Origin: Ahrensia marina
GTDB taxonomy: Bacteria > Pseudomonadota > Alphaproteobacteria > Rhizobiales > Rhizobiaceae
DNA: 64,000 nucleotides
NCBI RefSeq assembly: GCF_001293565.1
Contig: NZ_JXMU01000018.1
Coordinates: 1 to 64,000, forward strand
Direction of reading: 5' to 3'
Shown here: piece by piece, positions 32,355 through 40,444 of the stretch
Layout of the letters: each line of letters begins with the position of its first letter
Numbering within the stretch: the first letter of the stretch is position 1
The notes under the pieces: model-generated
The model's input: only the letters and a program-made list of their open reading frames with translations
What the model was told of the DNA's origin: nothing
Databases searched by the model: none
Made by a program: the position numbers and the translations under genes

Positions 32355-33131
32355 CTACTGGCTCTCAAGCCTTGCTTCATCGACCATTTGAACCAGACGG
32401 TCTGTCTCGACCAAGCCGGGCGCAATTGATTTTCCGATAATGAATGTTGGTGTGCCAGTGATATTAAGACCCTCAGCAAGCTCCATTGAGACAGCGATAT
32501 GACTGTCGATCTCGGGCGCATTCATGTCAGCTTGTAATTGCTCAATATCCAACCCGATTGAAGCTGCGGTCTCCAATATAGCCTGCTCTTCCGCACGGCC
32601 TTCAAGTGACATCAATGCCCAATGAAATTCTTCGTACTTACCTTGGCTTTGCGAAGCTAAAGCAGCGCGCGCGGCATATACCGAACCAGGTCCAAGAATA
32701 GGCCATTCGCGATACACAAGACGTACATTGTCATCGCGCTCCAACAGCGCTGCAATCTCTGGCTTTACACGTCTGCAGTAGGGACAATTGTAGTCGAAAA
32801 ACTCCACGATGGTAACATCGCCGTCAGGGTTGCCCAATATTGGCGCATTTGGATCACGCTCCAATTCATCGCGTCGATCCGATAAAATAGATGCTAATTG
32901 CGCGTCTTGGCGCTCTTTAGCGATCTGCTCTAACCGCTCGAAAGCCTGTTGGATAATTTCAGGATTTTCCATGATTGCTTCAAGCGCTAATTGCTTGATC
33001 TGGTCTTCGCTCATTTGATCATCGGCTGTTGCAGGGACAGACATCCAGGCAAGAGCAAGAATGATAAGCGAGCCTCTTAAAAGATGGATGATTATGTTGG
33101 ATCGCGTAATGGCTTTTGTGTTAACTCTCAT
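32355..33131 (-). CDS. Periplasmic DsbA-family thiol oxidoreductase (ScsC/Com1-like)
   Basis: A 258-residue exported thioredoxin-fold protein. After the signal (LIILALAWMSVPATA) comes a helical oligomerisation stretch (EDQIKQLALEAIMENPEIIQ), then the catalytic EFFDYNCPYCRRVKPEI and the cis-Pro loop NITGTPTFIIG. The N-terminal stalk resembles ScsC and BdbD-type proteins, some of which protect against copper by repairing mis-oxidised disulfides. It follows dsbB in the copper operon, which would reoxidise it. Confidence 0.9.
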   Translation of the reverse strand: MRVNTKAITRSNIIIHLLRGSLIILALAWMSVPATADDQMSEDQIKQLALEAIMENPEIIQQAFERLEQIAKERQDAQLASILSDRRDELERDPNAPILGNPDGDVTIVEFFDYNCPYCRRVKPEIAALLERDDNVRLVYREWPILGPGSVYAARAALASQSQGKYEEFHWALMSLEGRAEEQAILETAASIGLDIEQLQADMNAPEIDSHIAVSMELAEGLNITGTPTFIIGKSIAPGLVETDRLVQMVDEARLESQ

Positions 33132-33138
33132 GATGAAC

Positions 33139-33678
33139 TCACTTTGGATTACTTGATTTGTTTGAAGCTGACGCCGCCGCTAGGAAACATCCAGCAGACA
33201 AACCGATGCTGGCCACAACGTTCCAACCGGCAAAGGAAAGACCTAGAAAACGCCCAGCGGCTTCATTGCAAGACGGAGGTCGTGTGGTGGATAATGCACC
33301 AAGTAAGTCGTTAGCATCAGTTGTAGAGAAATTGCCTCCAGCACCGCAGCTTATGGGCCCAAGCCAGAAGCCCCACTCTACGCCTGAGTGATACATCGCA
33401 AGCAATGTACTGCCAACAAAAATGAGCCCCACAGTGAATAGGACCGCTCGAAGCACTTGCTTGCTTAAGCGGTCGCCGAACGCAATGAGACCAGCGCCCA
33501 ATAGCAATGGTATCGCAACATAATAGGGTATTCTCTGCCATAGACAAAGTTGGCAAGGCAGGTATCCCGCGAACTGAAACGCCCATGCCGAGCCAACAAC
33601 TAAAAGCGCTAAAGCGCCAAGGATCAGCGTAACGGATGCGGTTTTTTCACGCGCAACATTTTGGAGGTCGGCGATCAT
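33139..33678 (-). CDS. dsbB: Disulfide bond formation protein DsbB
   Basis: A 179-residue inner-membrane quinone-linked oxidase with four helices. The first cysteine pair is in PCQLCLWQRIPYY, and the second periplasmic loop has cysteines in GPISCGAGG and RPPSCNEA. It reoxidises DsbA with ubiquinone. AAGGAA precedes the ATG. It lies between cytochrome c and dsbA in the copper operon. Confidence 0.93.
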   Translation of the reverse strand: MIADLQNVAREKTASVTLILGALALLVVGSAWAFQFAGYLPCQLCLWQRIPYYVAIPLLLGAGLIAFGDRLSKQVLRAVLFTVGLIFVGSTLLAMYHSGVEWGFWLGPISCGAGGNFSTTDANDLLGALSTTRPPSCNEAAGRFLGLSFAGWNVVASIGLSAGCFLAAASASNKSSNPK

Positions 33679-33680
33679 AT

Positions 33681-34169
33681 TTATTCCTTTGCTTTATAGG
33701 ATTTGTTCATTGCATCGTGACGGGCCCGTGTCTCCTCGGACCATGTACTTTTAATGTAGGAGAGGACCGCAATGATCTCTTTGTCCGACAACACATCTTC
33801 ATAGGCCGGCATTGCAGACTCGTAGTTTTTCAAGTTTGCGGCTTTAACGACACCGAGCTTGGTAATATTGAACAAGACTTGATCAGGATGATGCCAAGTA
33901 TGGCCCGTTTCATCGTGGGGTGGTGCAGGCATCATCCCGTCGGCGCCTGGGCTTCTCCAGTCCGCTACCTGCCCCTCCAAATTCACACCATGACAAGACG
34001 CACAGCTTTCGCGGTAGACACGCTTACCAATAGAAACGAACTCGCTATTGTCGGGCAAAAGTATGCCCACAGTTTCAGCCCGACTTGGAAGCAACCAGAA
34101 GCTGACTGCAGCGGCAACGATTGCAGCACAGAGTAAAGCGAAAAGCGTGAAACGGAAATTCTTAATCAT
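33681..34169 (-). CDS. Membrane-anchored cytochrome c, copy 1
   Basis: A 162-residue class I c-type cytochrome. An N-terminal helix (LFALLCAAIVAAAVSFWLL) anchors or exports it. Haem attachment is RESCASCHG, and the distal Met is probably in ESAMPAYEDVLSDKEI. It could shuttle electrons in the oxidation of Cu(I) or feed a terminal oxidase. It follows the broken L,D-transpeptidase gene by 14 bases. Confidence 0.88.
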   Translation of the reverse strand: MIKNFRFTLFALLCAAIVAAAVSFWLLPSRAETVGILLPDNSEFVSIGKRVYRESCASCHGVNLEGQVADWRSPGADGMMPAPPHDETGHTWHHPDQVLFNITKLGVVKAANLKNYESAMPAYEDVLSDKEIIAVLSYIKSTWSEETRARHDAMNKSYKAKE

Positions 34170-34183
34170 TTTGCCATGCCGCC

Positions 34184-34870
34184 CTAAACTACAATTAGCG
34201 TTGAGCCCTTGGGCACGCGCGCGTAAAGATCAATGATGTCTTGGTTCATCAATCGAACGCAGCCGCTGGAGACCGCCTTGCCGATTGACCAGTATTCTGG
34301 CGAGCCATGAATACGGTAAAGGGTGTCGACGGTTCCCTCGAAAATATAAAGCGCGCGAGCACCGAGCGGATTATCTAAACCAGGCGGCATACCACCATTG
34401 GCGGCGCTCCATTATTCGAGTTCAGGTTCGCGTTCGATCATTTCAGCGGGCGGTGTCCACTTCGGCCACTCCTGCTTCCAAGCTATCCGTCCCTCTCCAG
34501 ACCATGAAAAACCCGCGCGCCCAAGACCAACGCCATAGCGCATCGCGGTGCCACCCTCTTCGACCAGATAAAGAAAAAATGTGCTCGTATCGACGATGAT
34601 CGTCCCCACCGGATATGGCGTCGAATAATCGATTTGCCGCCGCCAGAATTTCCGTGGAACTTTGTTTAAGTCCACGGCTGGCAAAGGGAATTTTTCCTGC
34701 GGCATTGGTCCATATGCAGCGACATAGTTTGGCGGAATTGAAGGCTCTTTTGGCTCAACAGGTTTGTCTGACAAGACATCAGTAGTCGAACAACCGGTGA
34801 CGGCAAGCCCTAACAGGCTTGCCGAACCAGCTACAAAACGTCTTCGGTGTAGAGTTTTGTTCACCGTCAT
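34184..34870 (-). pseudogene. L,D-transpeptidase gene (copy A type) broken by a nonsense codon
   Basis: One continuous frame of 229 codons with a TAA at 34412-34414, 153 codons in. The part before the stop has a twin-arginine signal with lipobox (LHRRRFVAGSASLLGL, VTGC) and half of the YkuD domain; the part after has GARALYIF and the active site HGSPEYWSIGKAVSSGC. At the stop the intact paralogue at 19709 has Lys in PELEKWSAANGG, so AAA or AAG to TAA is the likely change. There is no frameshift. The catalytic half would be lost unless the stop is read through. Its start overlaps the DUF411 stop. Confidence 0.88.
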
Positions 34871-35358
34871 TATTCACTTCGCCCAGCTTCGTAAAAAACA
34901 GTCGGGTCAGCAGCAGGATCTGAAGTGTATGCATAGACTGTGTATTGGGCACTTTCGTCGTATCCCATACCGAGTGAGCCCATGGGCATGCCGGGTGTCG
35001 AAATGCCTCTTATTTCTGGCTTCTCCGACTGAAGCTTTTCAATGGCTGCCAGCGGTACATGGCCTTCAAGCACATATTTGCGTTCACCGCCAAGAACGGC
35101 TGTATGGCAGCCTTCAAGGCTTTTTGAAATTTCTGCTTGCTGCTTAATGCTTGAGAGATCATCGAGATCATTGACCTTTACGGTGTATCCAGCCCTCTCA
35201 ATCGCTTCGACCCAGACTTGGCAACAACCGCACCAAGGCGTTTTGAAAACGGTCATGGTTTTTTCGTCATGCCCACTTGCTGCATGGGAAATCCCTCCGA
35301 TTGCGAATGTGGAAAAGCCCGCAAAGAGAATTGAGGTGATAATATTTGATTTTGTCAT
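34870..35358 (-). CDS. DUF411 periplasmic metal-binding protein, copy 2
   Basis: A 162-residue DUF411 protein with a signal ending near GISHAAS. Metal cluster TPWCGCCQVWVEA, the EGCHTAVLGGERKYVLEGHVP segment, and TPGMPMGSLGM are all present. It is shaped like the copy at 17408-17878. It overlaps the small membrane protein gene upstream and the broken L,D-transpeptidase downstream, so the three are cotranscribed. Confidence 0.9.
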   Translation of the reverse strand: MTKSNIITSILFAGFSTFAIGGISHAASGHDEKTMTVFKTPWCGCCQVWVEAIERAGYTVKVNDLDDLSSIKQQAEISKSLEGCHTAVLGGERKYVLEGHVPLAAIEKLQSEKPEIRGISTPGMPMGSLGMGYDESAQYTVYAYTSDPAADPTVFYEAGRSE

Positions 35359-35663
35359 TTTGCATCTTTCTGGTCTGTTTTGCTGTGGCAGGATTTGCCC
35401 ATGAATTTATGCATCACGAAGTGCAGTCCGAGACAGCCGGCTAAAGGAGCCAATGCAAATAGTCTTGCAGATAGCCCCTGTTCGGCTGGTATCGCGAAGA
35501 ATATAATTGCCCCGCCAATTAACATTGGTATGCAGCATGCCATCATGAACATGTTCATGACCAAATGGTTTTGCTCGGCTTTCGTCTGCTCCGGCTTTCG
35601 GATTGCGGGGACGCCGCTTGTGTAGTTGTAGGGCGATAATTTTTCTTTTGTTTCTTCAATCAT
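35355..35663 (-). CDS. Small Cys/His membrane protein (DUF2933-like)
   Basis: A 102-residue protein with two hydrophobic segments (NMFMMACCIPMLIGGAIIFF and LFALAPLAGCLGLHFVMH) and a tail with MGKSCHSK. Vicinal Cys in the first helix and Cys, His and Met in the second suggest metal handling. The build is similar to the DUF2933 proteins of copper loci, but I am not certain of the family. It overlaps its neighbours on both sides (ATGA). Confidence 0.72.
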   Translation of the reverse strand: MIEETKEKLSPYNYTSGVPAIRKPEQTKAEQNHLVMNMFMMACCIPMLIGGAIIFFAIPAEQGLSARLFALAPLAGCLGLHFVMHKFMGKSCHSKTDQKDAK

Positions 35664-36214
35664 AGCACCACCACCTTCGTTCCAATGGGTACGCGTTCAT
35701 ATAGATCTTCAACATGCGCGTTGATCATACGAATGCAGCCGTTTGAAACCGACCTACCAATAGATGATGGGTCAGTCGTACCGTGAATCCGATACATCGT
35801 GTCCCTTTTACCGCGATAAAGATAAAGTGCCCGAGCGCCCAGCGGATTGCCCGCACCGCCCGCTACACCGCCAGCAAATTTTGCATATTTTTCAGGCTCC
35901 CTCCGGATCATATTTTGTGTTGGTGTCCAACGAGGCCACTTAGCTTTTCTGGCAATTGTCGCAGTGCCCCGGAAGGCTCTACCAGCCTTACCGACACCCA
36001 CACCGTAGCGGCGAGCTTTGCCGCCCGGCAGCTGCAAATAAAGAAAATGATTGCGTGGATCGACGATAATAGTACCGGCCGCATAGCCCTTAAACCGAAC
36101 GGTCTGCGGTTGATATTTCTTGTCTAAATTGAATTTTTTATGCGCCGCCGCCGGGGCGACAGGAGCAAGTGCAATGACCCCAAGGCCAAGCACAAAACTA
36201 CGTTTCGTAAGCAT
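35660..36214 (-). CDS. L,D-transpeptidase (YkuD/ErfK family), copy B type, copper operon
   Basis: A 184-residue exported L,D-transpeptidase. The start at 36214 gives MLTKRSFVLGLGVIALAPVA. The YkuD domain has GTIIVDPRNHFLYLQLPGGK and the active site HGTTDPSSIGRSVSNGC. It is clearly paralogous to 20454-21014. Placement in a CueR-controlled operon, with copper known to inhibit enzymes of this family in Escherichia coli, suggests a role in keeping 3-3 cross-linking or lipoprotein attachment working under copper stress. That role is an inference. Confidence 0.93.
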   Translation of the reverse strand: MLTKRSFVLGLGVIALAPVAPAAAHKKFNLDKKYQPQTVRFKGYAAGTIIVDPRNHFLYLQLPGGKARRYGVGVGKAGRAFRGTATIARKAKWPRWTPTQNMIRREPEKYAKFAGGVAGGAGNPLGARALYLYRGKRDTMYRIHGTTDPSSIGRSVSNGCIRMINAHVEDLYERVPIGTKVVVL

Positions 36215-36272
36215 GATATGCCCTTTTTCACTAATCAGAAAAGACGCCAGTAAAGGCGCCAACTACGTTTGA

Positions 36273-36602
36273 TTAATTGAAAATCGGTGGGCGGAAATGG
36301 CTAGAATTCGTCTCAACAATGCGCTGATCACGCACAGATGCGGTGAAGTGTACGGCGTCATACCCAAAAGATATGTTAGAGTAGTAAGCCAGTGCAGGAC
36401 AGTCCATTGAACAATGCACGCTACCGTGATGCATGGAACTCATCGGCATCTCACAGCAATCCGCAAGTTTGTTTTCCGCTCCACCGTGTGAAACAGTTTC
36501 CATCAGGTGATTTTCACCAGATGCACTGACAACCACAGTTTGCAACGGCAAAGAAGCCATTGCTAAAACAAGCACCAACAATGTCGCTACAAACCTACGC
36601 AT
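36273..36602 (-). CDS. CopL-like/DUF2946-like Cys-His-Met-rich exported protein 2
   Basis: A 109-residue exported protein with signal FVATLLVLVLAMASLPL. The mature part holds a dense cluster, DCCEMPMSSMHHGSVHCSMDC, cut here to its core, that would bind several Cu(I) ions, and it ends SSHFRPPIFN. The terminal RPP is shared with 21074-21409. It sits between multicopper oxidase and L,D-transpeptidase genes. CopL proteins are required for copper-inducible expression in Xanthomonas; equivalence is not shown. Confidence 0.7.
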   Translation of the reverse strand: MRRFVATLLVLVLAMASLPLQTVVVSASGENHLMETVSHGGAENKLADCCEMPMSSMHHGSVHCSMDCPALAYYSNISFGYDAVHFTASVRDQRIVETNSSHFRPPIFN

Positions 36603-36660
36603 GCAAATATAATACACTTTTCTAGAAATTATTCCAACTTCTTAAACTTGGCTGTCTCAA

Positions 36661-38052
36661 TCAAGCTACATTGAACCATGTATTCATGCCTGCTGCGGCA
36701 TGCTCCAGCATATGGCAATGAAGCAGCCATTTGCCTTTATTATCGGCAACAAATGCAATTTGTGTTGTTTGTTCAGGACCAATCAAGAATGTGTCTCTCC
36801 ACATTTCGTCCTCATCGACTTCAACTCCTGAACGGTTCAAAATCTTAAAGTGATGTCCATGCACATGCATGGCATGAACCCATCCAGTGTTGTTGATCGT
36901 TTCGACTATTACCGTTTCACCTGCCGCCACATCAAAGAATGGATTCTCCGCGAGATTGGCGACACCGTTAAAGGCCCAAGCCTGCCCAGTTGTTCTGAAA
37001 GCTTCGCCTTCCAGCTTTTTGCCATTGTAGACCATCTCCACAAAACCACCCATGGCGCCGCCAGCCATGTCCAACGTAAATTTCTTGGCATTTTGCAGAT
37101 CGGGCTCTGGCAGTGAATTAGGAAACAGCTTGATCGGATTTGCTGACGGCATTCCATCACCCGAAACTTTAAACTCGATTATCGAAAATGGATCATCACC
37201 TGAAATTTCATCAAGTGTGAAATCATTTTCTGGTGTGACTAAGAGATCCACACGTTGAGCAGGACCAATCATAAGTGGAGCATAGTTTAATGTTCGAGGT
37301 TCAGCGAGCAGTTGCCCATCATAGCCCAAGACCCTCGCATTGAAGCTGTTTGGATCGATTTCAAACACACGTGCATTAGCAGCGTTTACCAGTCGCAAGC
37401 GGTAATTTTCATTACGGTTCAATCTTATTTTTGGCACTGGTTCACCATTCACAGTCAACCAGTTACCCAGTCTTCCGCCATGGCTCCAATCCATGAGCGA
37501 TCCAAGGCTCGCTACGTCGAGCGTACCCTCACCGGCCAAACGCCAATCATCTATCATCAGTGTTAGATCATGCGCTGCATCAAACAGCGGTTCGACATCA
37601 TCTATTATAAGCGGACCATAGAGGCCGCGAGCAACCTGGTTCCAACTCTTATTATGGGCATGATACCAATAGGTACCAGCATCGGGCGCAACAAAATCGT
37701 AGACAAAACTATCGCCCGGCTGAACCGGTTCTTGAGTGAGGCCTGACACTCCATCCATTGCATTTTCAATGCGTATACCATGCCAATGAACTGAGGTTGG
37801 CTCTTCCAAATTATTGATGAACTTGACCTGGACGCGCTCACCCTTTTTTATTCGAATTTCTGGCCCTGGCGCTGAACCATTATAAGTCCATAGATCAGAT
37901 TCTGCGCCATCTGGCCGATACAATTTCCGCTTTGATGGCCCAGCTGTTAATTCGAAATACCCATCATCAACTTTTGCAAGCGCAAGGGTTGGTAGTTGAA
38001 CGGCAGCGACAGCGCCGGCAAATCCAAACAAAACATTACGTCTAGAAATCAT
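36661..38052 (-). CDS. Multicopper oxidase, CopA (PcoA) or laccase type
   Basis: A 463-residue periplasmic multicopper oxidase. The start at 38052 gives the twin-arginine signal MISRRNVLFGFAGAVAAVQL. Copper ligands are HWHGIRI, WYHAHNKS, HAMHVHGHHFK and LHCHMLEHAAAGM. It has the spacing of CopA-like oxidases but is shorter than PcoA and lacks long Met-rich repeats. The chain copC-copD-oxidase in one operon matches the pco/cop arrangement. Confidence 0.92.
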   Translation of the reverse strand: MISRRNVLFGFAGAVAAVQLPTLALAKVDDGYFELTAGPSKRKLYRPDGAESDLWTYNGSAPGPEIRIKKGERVQVKFINNLEEPTSVHWHGIRIENAMDGVSGLTQEPVQPGDSFVYDFVAPDAGTYWYHAHNKSWNQVARGLYGPLIIDDVEPLFDAAHDLTLMIDDWRLAGEGTLDVASLGSLMDWSHGGRLGNWLTVNGEPVPKIRLNRNENYRLRLVNAANARVFEIDPNSFNARVLGYDGQLLAEPRTLNYAPLMIGPAQRVDLLVTPENDFTLDEISGDDPFSIIEFKVSGDGMPSANPIKLFPNSLPEPDLQNAKKFTLDMAGGAMGGFVEMVYNGKKLEGEAFRTTGQAWAFNGVANLAENPFFDVAAGETVIVETINNTGWVHAMHVHGHHFKILNRSGVEVDEDEMWRDTFLIGPEQTTQIAFVADNKGKWLLHCHMLEHAAAGMNTWFNVA

Positions 38053-38063
38053 AAATCGTGACC

Positions 38064-38975
38064 TTATAAGGGAACTGTGAATGAGGTTGTGAGTACGGCG
38101 GTAGTTGCGAACACTAAAAGGAAGACAAACCCTTCCCATCGCAAGGAGCGACGAAAGCGGATTGCTGCGCCCGGTAGGGATTCAGCAAGATCTGGAACAA
38201 ATTTGAGTTTATTCATCGCTGCAAACAATAGGATTATTGAAACGATCCCAAGTTTGACGAACAGGACGATTCCGTAATTTGTGCCAAGTAGTTTTGCAGG
38301 ACCGCCTAGAATGAACCATGAGAACGTTACGCCTGCAGCTATTAGCATAGGGACAATAATGCTCGCCTGTTTGCCGAATTTATCTGCTACTTCGGCAGCA
38401 TGAGCGGCATCCTTGCTTGGGTGAGCCAATCTATAAAGCGGTGGCAATGCACCGAACCAATAGCTAACAGCCAGAAGATGAAATGTGATTAGACCACCCA
38501 GAAGCCATTGAGGGTCGCGTGTAGCATGCCCCGTCAAAGCGAAGGAACCAGCTACCATTATCACGCCAAAAAGAGTAGCTGGCGCACGGACGGGGCGCGA
38601 TAGCACCGCAATCAAAAGCATTAGAAGACCACCTAATCGCAAATAGGTCGACTGGCCAAGTGGACCTTCGAGACTAATCGCAATGATCTCTGGATCGAGC
38701 ATGCCTGCGATGCCGTCGTCCATCATACGACCGGCTTGTACGAGTACACGAGCTATCGTGGACAAGGCCGAAACAACGATCACAATTAAAGCCAAGGGTC
38801 TTAAGGTATTGGATATTTCATCTCCAGCACGCGGCAAGGCCATGCGAAAAAGCAATAACCCAACGGCCATCAAGCTGCTAATGTAAATCACAAACTTGGC
38901 GAGGCTTGCCGCCATCCCCCAAGGAGTGAAAGCCGTAGCGCTTATTGTGCTCCAAAAGGAAACGACGTTTTCCAC
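38064..38975 (-). CDS. copD: Copper resistance protein CopD
   Basis: A 303-residue inner-membrane protein with eight predicted helices and CopD features such as ALTGHATRDPQWLLGGLITF, HLLAVSYWFGALPPL and FSWFILGG. The start is GTG at 38975 with AGGA eight bases upstream. CopD works with CopC in copper uptake or delivery to the cytoplasm. It follows copC by six bases. Confidence 0.93.
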   Translation of the reverse strand: MENVVSFWSTISATAFTPWGMAASLAKFVIYISSLMAVGLLLFRMALPRAGDEISNTLRPLALIVIVVSALSTIARVLVQAGRMMDDGIAGMLDPEIIAISLEGPLGQSTYLRLGGLLMLLIAVLSRPVRAPATLFGVIMVAGSFALTGHATRDPQWLLGGLITFHLLAVSYWFGALPPLYRLAHPSKDAAHAAEVADKFGKQASIIVPMLIAAGVTFSWFILGGPAKLLGTNYGIVLFVKLGIVSIILLFAAMNKLKFVPDLAESLPGAAIRFRRSLRWEGFVFLLVFATTAVLTTSFTVPL

Positions 38976-38981
38976 TTTTGC

Positions 38982-39341
38982 TTATCCTGCCACATCAAAA
39001 GTGAAGTCGCCTTTAATGACATGTCCATCTTCACCAAGCGCTCGCCATTCCACCTTATAAGTGCCTTCACCCATAAATTCAGGGGTGAGATGCATTTCTT
39101 CGACGGCATCTTTGGTTGGGATTTCGACACGTGTCTCATGCGATGCATCGGCCGTGGAGTGCGTCATTACGACTTTTAGAACGCGAGCTGGTTTCGCGAA
39201 ATTTAAATGCAGCATCTCCGGCTCAGCATCTAGCATCGCCTCGTTTTCCGGCGATGTCGATTTCATTGGCGAATGCGCAAGCGACGCAAAAGTCGAAAAT
39301 AAGACTGTAAGGCCGCCCAAAAGTATTGTTTTAATTTTCAT
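38982..39341 (-). CDS. copC: Periplasmic copper-binding protein CopC
   Basis: A 119-residue exported beta-barrel protein. The signal ends at SLAHSPM, leaving the mature N-terminal His for Cu(II) as in CopC. The fold shows MKSTSPENEAML, FAKPARVLKVVMT, and the C-terminal EDGHVIKGDFTFDV. AGGAG precedes the ATG. It is short and lacks the Met-rich Cu(I) loop of some CopC proteins. Confidence 0.93.
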   Translation of the reverse strand: MKIKTILLGGLTVLFSTFASLAHSPMKSTSPENEAMLDAEPEMLHLNFAKPARVLKVVMTHSTADASHETRVEIPTKDAVEEMHLTPEFMGEGTYKVEWRALGEDGHVIKGDFTFDVAG

Positions 39342-39395
39342 GTTCTTCTCCTAATTTGGCTCGCGCCAGGGCTTCAATTGAGTATTTGTAGGCCG

Positions 39396-39836
39396 TTATT
39401 GGATACCGTTTGCGCGTTGCAACTCACGCACATAAACAACGATTTGAGCGACTTCTTCGTCTTCAACGCCTTTGATTTGCGGCATGTTACCAAAGCGCCA
39501 ATGGTGGGCCCGCACGCCATTCTTGACGGCGAGCAAGAACGATGCATCACCATGATGATTTGGCTCATAGATTTTATGAACCAATGGCGGAGCAACACCG
39601 TCTTGCCCTGCGGCGTTTACGCCGTGGCAGCTCGCGCAATTAGCCTCAAAAGCAATTTTTCCAGTTTCTGCAACGGCCGATAATTCAGGAACAATCACAT
39701 TGGCCAAGGGAGCTCCCTGTTCACCAGAGGTCGCCTGGACTGAATGAGGATTTTGCTCGGTCGAGATAAATTGTTTGCCTACAAACACAACAGCCGCCAA
39801 GCCAAAAAATCCGAGAACTAAATATTTGGGGTTCAT
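39396..39836 (-). CDS. Membrane-anchored cytochrome c, copy 2
   Basis: A 146-residue class I cytochrome c. An N-terminal helix (YLVLGFFGLAAVVFVGKQF) is followed by the haem motif ANCASCHGVN and a Met ligand in WRFGNMPQIKGV. Its ATG overlaps the stop of the C-terminal cueR frame by four bases. It probably accepts electrons from periplasmic copper oxidation or serves an oxidase. Confidence 0.9.
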   Translation of the reverse strand: MNPKYLVLGFFGLAAVVFVGKQFISTEQNPHSVQATSGEQGAPLANVIVPELSAVAETGKIAFEANCASCHGVNAAGQDGVAPPLVHKIYEPNHHGDASFLLAVKNGVRAHHWRFGNMPQIKGVEDEEVAQIVVYVRELQRANGIQ

Positions 39837-40227
39837 TTATCCATATGTCCTGCAATATCATTTATGATTGGACAGTCGGGACGGCTGTCACCGTGGCAAT
39901 GATCAGCCAATTGTTTGAGTGTTGATCGCAGCGATTTTAGTTCTTTTAGTTTGCGGTCAATCTCGGTTATTTTTCTAGTGCAAGATCTTTCACGTCTGAA
40001 CTTGCCCGTTCCTTGTCCTCATAGAGCGACAGCAACAAGCGACATTCTTCGATCGTAAATCCCAAACTGCGAGAGCGCTGAACGAACGCCAGGCGATGAA
40101 TGTCCGCGTCTGCATAATCGCGATATCCATTGGCAGCGCGCGCTGGTTTGACCAGTTTAATATCCTCGTAATAGCGGATAGTCTTAGCTGGCAGTCCAGT
40201 TGTCTCGGATGCTTCACCTATGTTCAT
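39833..40227 (-). pseudogene. cueR: Copper-responsive regulator CueR, frameshifted
   Basis: A MerR-family Cu(I) regulator split by a one-base shift. The first 86 codons (MNIGEASETTGLPAKTIRYY, helix-turn-helix and part of the dimer helix) end LALEK then TAA at 39967-39969. The shift is at an A5 tract (39970-39974); one more A would continue ITEIDRKLKELKSLRSTLKQ and restore the metal loop CHGDSRPDC (C111, C119) to a stop at 39833 that overlaps the next gene as ATGA. Ser76-Ser77 replaces the divalent-sensor Cys, so this is a Cu(I) type. A real mutation, a sequencing slip in a homopolymer, or slippage are all possible. Confidence 0.88.
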
Positions 40228-40399
40228 GACCTGCCTCCTTTAGCTCTTTGCAGTACAATTCACGTAACCGTTCTATTTCTTGTTCGCTAAAACCTAATTC
40301 GATTGCCCTAGACAGAAAATCCGAATTCGAACTTTCATTGATTTCAGGCTTGTGTCTTTCGCCCAATAACTTCTCGGGTGGTTGTGGCTCATCTCTCAT
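40214..40399 (-). CDS. Small charged protein at the head of the cueR operon
   Basis: A 61-residue soluble protein (MRDEPQPPEKLLGER at the start, LSRAIELGFSEQEIERLREL in the helical half) with one Cys and a His-rich end (KEAGHEHR). It overlaps cueR by 14 bases. The CueR-type -10 element ends seven bases from the ATG, so the message would have almost no leader. No family is recognised. A copper-linked regulatory or binding function is possible from context only. Confidence 0.6.
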   Translation of the reverse strand: MRDEPQPPEKLLGERHKPEINESSNSDFLSRAIELGFSEQEIERLRELYCKELKEAGHEHR

Positions 40400-40406
40400 T
40401 AAGCGC

Positions 40407-40437
40407 CTTTTAGGGCTTCCACCTGCTGTAAGGTCAA
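40407..40437 (-). promoter_or_regulatory. CueR-type promoter of the cueR-copCD-dsb operon
   Basis: Minus strand TTGACC (40432-40437), 19-base spacer with TTACAGCAGGTGGAA, and TAAAAG (40407-40412). It would drive about 14 tightly packed genes down to 32355. Confidence 0.85.
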
Positions 40438-40444
40438 GCCAAAA

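Noticed and set aside
34184-34390. Separate short L,D-transpeptidase-like gene
   Set aside because: It is in the same frame as the upstream fragment and is divided from it only by the TAA at 34412-34414, so it is the 3' half of one broken gene.
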